A DNA stretch of 32,284 nucleotides from the NCBI GenBank assembly GCA_016795385.1, contig JAEUHI010000059.1, forward strand, positions 1-32,284, in the 5' to 3' direction. The position numbers were made by a program, and so were the translations under genes. Below the pieces are notes generated by a model. The model saw only the letters and a list, made by a program, of their open reading frames with translations, searched no databases and was not told where the DNA came from. The DNA comes from Verrucomicrobiales bacterium (GTDB lineage Bacteria; Verrucomicrobiota; Verrucomicrobiia; Verrucomicrobiales; DEV007). Position 1 is the first letter of the stretch. Each line of letters begins with the position of its first letter. Shown piece after piece: positions 29,649 through 32,284 of the stretch.

Positions 29649-31457
29649 ATGTCACTTCAGTCCACCGATCGCCCGGCGGAGCGTTGTTTCAGGCGGGTCA
29701 GGCTTTCGCCGGGCTCCGCCGTCGCCGCGGCCTTCCTCGTCGCCTTCGCGGGCTCTGCGGAACTGTCCGCCCAGGACCTCGACCTCTTCGCCCCGAAACT
29801 CCCGCCCGCCGGCGATACGGGAACCATCCAGGAAAGCTCCGACGACGACCTCGATCCCGACGCGGCGGCCGCCACGGTCGAGCTGCTTCCCTCGTTGAAA
29901 GGCCTCGTCTTCGTGCCCGAAGTCTCCGATGTGCTGGTCGACGGTCGTCCCGGTGCGAGCGGGGTCGTCGTCGAGAACATCGCGATGATGGAGGAAGGCG
30001 TCTGGCAGGAGCGTCTTTCCCATTACTTCGGGAGCCGCTTCACGATGGCGGACCTCAACGCCGTGATGCGCGAGGTGATCGTCTTTTACCGAGAGGCCGG
30101 TCGTCCCGTCGTCGATGTCGTCATCGTCGAACAGGACATTACCGCGGGCGTCGTGCAGCTCGCCGTGGTCGAGGCCCAACTGGGCGAAGTCCGCGCCGAA
30201 GGAGCCAAATGGTTCAAGGCGGAACGTCTCGCCGGACAGGTCCGCCTCAAGCCCGGGGGCCCGATCGACTCCACCCTGCTGATGGCCGACCTCGCCTGGC
30301 TGAACAACAATCCCTTCCGCTCCGTCGATCTGGTCTACTCTCCCGGAGCGGACGAGGGCGAAACCGACGTGGTCCTGAGAATCGACGACCGTTTCCCCCT
30401 GCGGGTCTACGGCGGCTACGAGGACAGCGGGAACGCGCTCACCGGGGAAAACCGTTGGTACACGGGTTTCAACTACGGCAACCTCTGGGGCATCGACCAC
30501 CAGATCAACTACCAGTGGACCTTCAACAACCAGATCGACCTCCTCAGCGCCCACTCGGTCAGCTACGTCGCCCCGCTGCCGTGGCGCCACACCGCGACGA
30601 TCTTCGGCGCCTACGTCGAATCGTCCGCGAACCTCACCCCGCCCTTCAATCTCGGAGGCGAGACCTCCGAACTCAGCGGCCGCTACGCCATCCCCCTGCC
30701 GGACCCGGCCTTCCTCCGTGGGAATGACTTCGAGCACGGGATCGAGTTCGGATACGACTTCAAGAGGAGCACGAGCAATCTTGTCTTCGGCGTCGCCCAG
30801 GTCCTCGCCTCGGCGACGGACATCCACCAGTTTGTCTTCGCCTATCAGGCCTCGCTCGAGGACCAATGGGGCGCCACCTCCTTCGCCGCGAGTTCCTATC
30901 TCAGTCCCGGCGACCTCGCCGGAAACAACGACGAGGCCTCCTTCGAAATCGCCCGGGCGGGAGCGGATCCGACGTATCTCTATGGCCGTCTCGATCTCGA
31001 GCGGATGACGAAGCTTCCGGGCAATTTTACCTCCGTCCTCAAGGGGACCTGGCAGATCGCCGACGAAAATCTGCTCCCCAGCGAACAGCTCGGCTTCGGC
31101 GGCTACAGCAGCGTGCGCGGCTACGAGGAGCGGGAAGTGAACGTCGACGAGGGATTTCTCATGACCGCCGAATTGCGGGCCCCGTCGTTCAGCCTGCTTC
31201 CGCTCCTCAAGATCACCGATCAGAAGGATGAGTTCCAGGCGCTGGTCTTCTGGGATTACGCGACCGGAGGCAATGTCGACCTCCTCCCCGACGAACCCTC
31301 CCGAGTTTCCCTTTCCTCGATCGGTCCCGGATTCCGCTGGATGATCGGTGAGCATTTCTCCATGCGCTTCGATTACGGCTTCCAGCTCCTCGACAGCGGC
31401 CAAGGCCTCGGCCTCGGCGATTCGCGCATGCATGTTGGGGGGACGATTTCGTATTGA
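29649..31457 (+). CDS. TpsB-type outer-membrane transporter (ShlB/FhaC family)
   Basis: 602 aa. The signal peptide runs to about 41 (A-E-L-S-A-Q). Two POTRA domains lie at about 85-240, the first including V-V-E-N-I-A-M-M-E-E-G-V-W and D-L-N-A-V-M-R-E-V-I-V-F-Y-R-E-A-G-R-P. The 16-strand barrel follows, with alternating aromatic strands such as N-R-W-Y-T-G-F-N-Y-G-N-L-W-G. The conserved L6 loop motif V489-R-G-Y lies in S-S-V-R-G-Y-E-E-R-E-V, and the chain ends in an aromatic residue (I-S-Y), as barrels do. It exports the TpsA encoded just upstream. I use the ATG at 29649 because the signal peptide begins there; the frame is open upstream into tpsA. Confidence 0.94.
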   Translation: MSLQSTDRPAERCFRRVRLSPGSAVAAAFLVAFAGSAELSAQDLDLFAPKLPPAGDTGTIQESSDDDLDPDAAAATVELLPSLKGLVFVPEVSDVLVDGRPGASGVVVENIAMMEEGVWQERLSHYFGSRFTMADLNAVMREVIVFYREAGRPVVDVVIVEQDITAGVVQLAVVEAQLGEVRAEGAKWFKAERLAGQVRLKPGGPIDSTLLMADLAWLNNNPFRSVDLVYSPGADEGETDVVLRIDDRFPLRVYGGYEDSGNALTGENRWYTGFNYGNLWGIDHQINYQWTFNNQIDLLSAHSVSYVAPLPWRHTATIFGAYVESSANLTPPFNLGGETSELSGRYAIPLPDPAFLRGNDFEHGIEFGYDFKRSTSNLVFGVAQVLASATDIHQFVFAYQASLEDQWGATSFAASSYLSPGDLAGNNDEASFEIARAGADPTYLYGRLDLERMTKLPGNFTSVLKGTWQIADENLLPSEQLGFGGYSSVRGYEEREVNVDEGFLMTAELRAPSFSLLPLLKITDQKDEFQALVFWDYATGGNVDLLPDEPSRVSLSSIGPGFRWMIGEHFSMRFDYGFQLLDSGQGLGLGDSRMHVGGTISY

Positions 31458-31480
31458 GGCCCGGGCCCCGGCTCGGCCTC
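31456..31480 (+). terminator. Weak hairpin at the tpsB stop codon
   Basis: GAGGCC (31456-31461) can pair with GGCCTC (31475-31480), with the palindrome CCGGGGCCCGG-like sequence between. It overlaps the tpsB TGA. There is no T-run, so this is a low-confidence terminator. Confidence 0.3.
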
Positions 31481-31974
31481 GGTGGTGCGGGGTTGTCCCT
31501 AGATCGGAGTCACGTGCCTGGAGGGCGGCGATCGGCAGCAAGACTTGTTGTTCGTTCTCCTTCCACCTCCCTCCGCGTTCCCTAACCCATCCGTGTGAAT
31601 CCGTGGTTCGAACTGAGACAGACCAGCGATTTCACGAATCAACACGGATTCAGAAAACACGAAAGCGAATCACCGCCGACGGCGTGCTCCCAACTCTCTC
31701 CTCTTCAGTCCACCCGTCCCGATCCTCTACGCCACCTAGAGATCGCCCATTCGCACGCACTCGCGTCCAAATAGCTGGCATAACTTAATGCTCCCGTCTT
31801 GTATGAAAATTCAAATCGGCATAGTAGCTATTGATCACCTCCATAGATCAACTCTCTTTACTTTGTCTCGATAACGTTTCATCACGCATTGAACTTTTTT
31901 CTTGTCCAATCGGAACATGTTTCGCTAAACCTACGACGAGCGTCAAACCACGCTCGAAATAGGAACCGCACACC
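31481..31974. other. Intergenic stretch with an imperfect inverted repeat and AT-rich tail
   Basis: No gene is recognised. ATCCGTGTGAATCCGTG (31589-31605) and CACGAATCAACACGGAT (31633-31649) form a 17-bp inverted repeat with three mismatches, a common type of dispersed repeat in high-GC PVC-like genomes. From about 31790 the composition shifts to AT-rich, unlike the rest of the window, suggesting a different origin for 31790-32145. Confidence 0.5.
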
Positions 31975-32145
31975 ATGAGCAACTGGAAGAAGAAGGCATT
32001 CTTGGATCTTGCCCTAAACGCCGTCAAGGCCCACGGAAAGGAACTACTAAAGGCCGAACCGTCAGATGGAGAAGAATTCGGCCTTCCCAAAAAAGCTGAC
32101 CGGCCCCGGTTTTACGCCGAACTTTTGGGCGCGCTCTCTGTCTAG
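31975..32145 (+). CDS. Small hypothetical protein, possibly truncated at an IS end
   Basis: 56 aa starting MSNWKKKAFLDLALNAVKAH and ending Y-A-E-L-L-G-A-L-S-V. An AGGA lies about 11 bases before the ATG, one of the better ribosome-binding sites in the window. The frame looks helical and charged, and I recognise no family. The stop codon falls 13 bp before the stop of the IS4-like transposase fragment on the other strand, so the end may be supplied by the insertion sequence and the original protein may have been longer. Confidence 0.45.
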   Translation: MSNWKKKAFLDLALNAVKAHGKELLKAEPSDGEEFGLPKKADRPRFYAELLGALSV

Positions 32146-32157
32146 AATGGCACTGAC

Positions 32158-32284
32158 TTAAGCGGCTTTGCGGTATCGTGATCGGTGTAGGATTTCGACG
32201 TATTCCCCGCGGAAGGTCGTGAGATAAGGATAGGCCTTGGGTCGCGTCTTGACGGCGCGCGGTTCGCTTCTTCCTGGCCGGATG
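32158..32284 (-). CDS. IS4-like transposase, C-terminal fragment (window edge)
   Basis: On the minus strand the frame enters from beyond the window and ends at TAA (32160-32158). Its end, K-T-R-P-K-A-Y-P-Y-L-T-T, then E-Y-V-E-I-L-H-R-S-R-Y-R-K-A-A, resembles the C-terminus of IS4-group DDE transposases. About 41 codons are visible, none catalytic. The non-coding sequence just outside (TAGAATGGCACTGACTTAAG) may hold the terminal inverted repeat. Confidence 0.6.
   Translation of the reverse strand, partial: IRPGRSEPRAVKTRPKAYPYLTTFRGEYVEILHRSRYRKAA

Noticed and set aside
29652..31541. 629-codon minus-strand open frame opposite tpsB
   Set aside because: Shadow of the TpsB frame; composition dominated by Val/Gly/Asp/Glu with no recognisable fold.
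31600..31620. T-loop-like GGTTCGAAC, possible tRNA
   Set aside because: No acceptor, D or anticodon stem could be built around it. It lies in a dispersed inverted repeat.

Overview
The window is about 32 kb of high-GC bacterial chromosome. It most likely comes from the phylum Verrucomicrobiota or a close PVC relative. The evidence is a double-length, tandem-fused UvrA (a PVC-type architecture), a secreted PQQ-like propeller protein with a typical PVC N-terminus, a two-partner secretion exoprotein built from beta-helix and MBG repeats, an HxRYY-type lipoprotein, and abundant short palindromic intergenic repeats. No gene here gives a species-level call, and no rRNA or tRNA gene is visible. Almost no start codon is preceded by a clear Shine-Dalgarno motif.

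Left part (1-3360), accessory. A RAYT/IS200-like tyrosine transposase is cut by the window edge. It is followed by a small, possibly 5'-truncated ORF, a class D (OXA-type) beta-lactamase and an IS91-family transposase whose start codon lies in a 12-bp perfect hairpin. Both window ends are transposase fragments (RAYT on the left, an IS4-like C-terminus on the right), so the segment is bordered by mobile DNA.

Central part (3360-18709), mostly housekeeping. The genes are monomeric NADP isocitrate dehydrogenase (icd), a PIN/RHH toxin-antitoxin pair sitting between two direct copies of a ~100-bp REP-like element, then a collinear group carA - FHA membrane protein - purA - uppS. Downstream of uppS lies a 428-bp palindromic, non-coding MITE-like element, then a DUF1778 antitoxin and a GNAT toxin arranged tail-to-tail (convergent, overlapping), which is not the usual operon order. 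A small membrane protein is divergent from the giant uvrA, whose inter-module linkers carry copies of a heptamer (GAGGTCG) repeat.

Right part (18710-32284), envelope and secretion. Here lie a GYF_2-domain multi-pass membrane protein, a repeat lipoprotein, a small exported protein, a SYLF/Ysc84 lipid-binding protein, a 30-unit hexamer satellite with a complementary arm, a PQQ-like beta-propeller protein, and a two-partner secretion operon. In that operon TpsA is a 1741-aa FHA-type exoprotein with a TPS domain, two beta-helix/choice-of-anchor blocks and MBG repeats, and TpsB is its outer-membrane transporter, 34 bp downstream. The window ends in a repeat-bearing intergenic stretch, a small ORF and the IS4-like fragment.

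The most unusual features are repeat and mobile-DNA phenomena: the REP-bracketed toxin-antitoxin cassette, the mirrored 428-bp element, the convergent DUF1778/GNAT pair with a palindrome on its start codon, the repeat-derived peptides inside UvrA, and the hexamer satellite.
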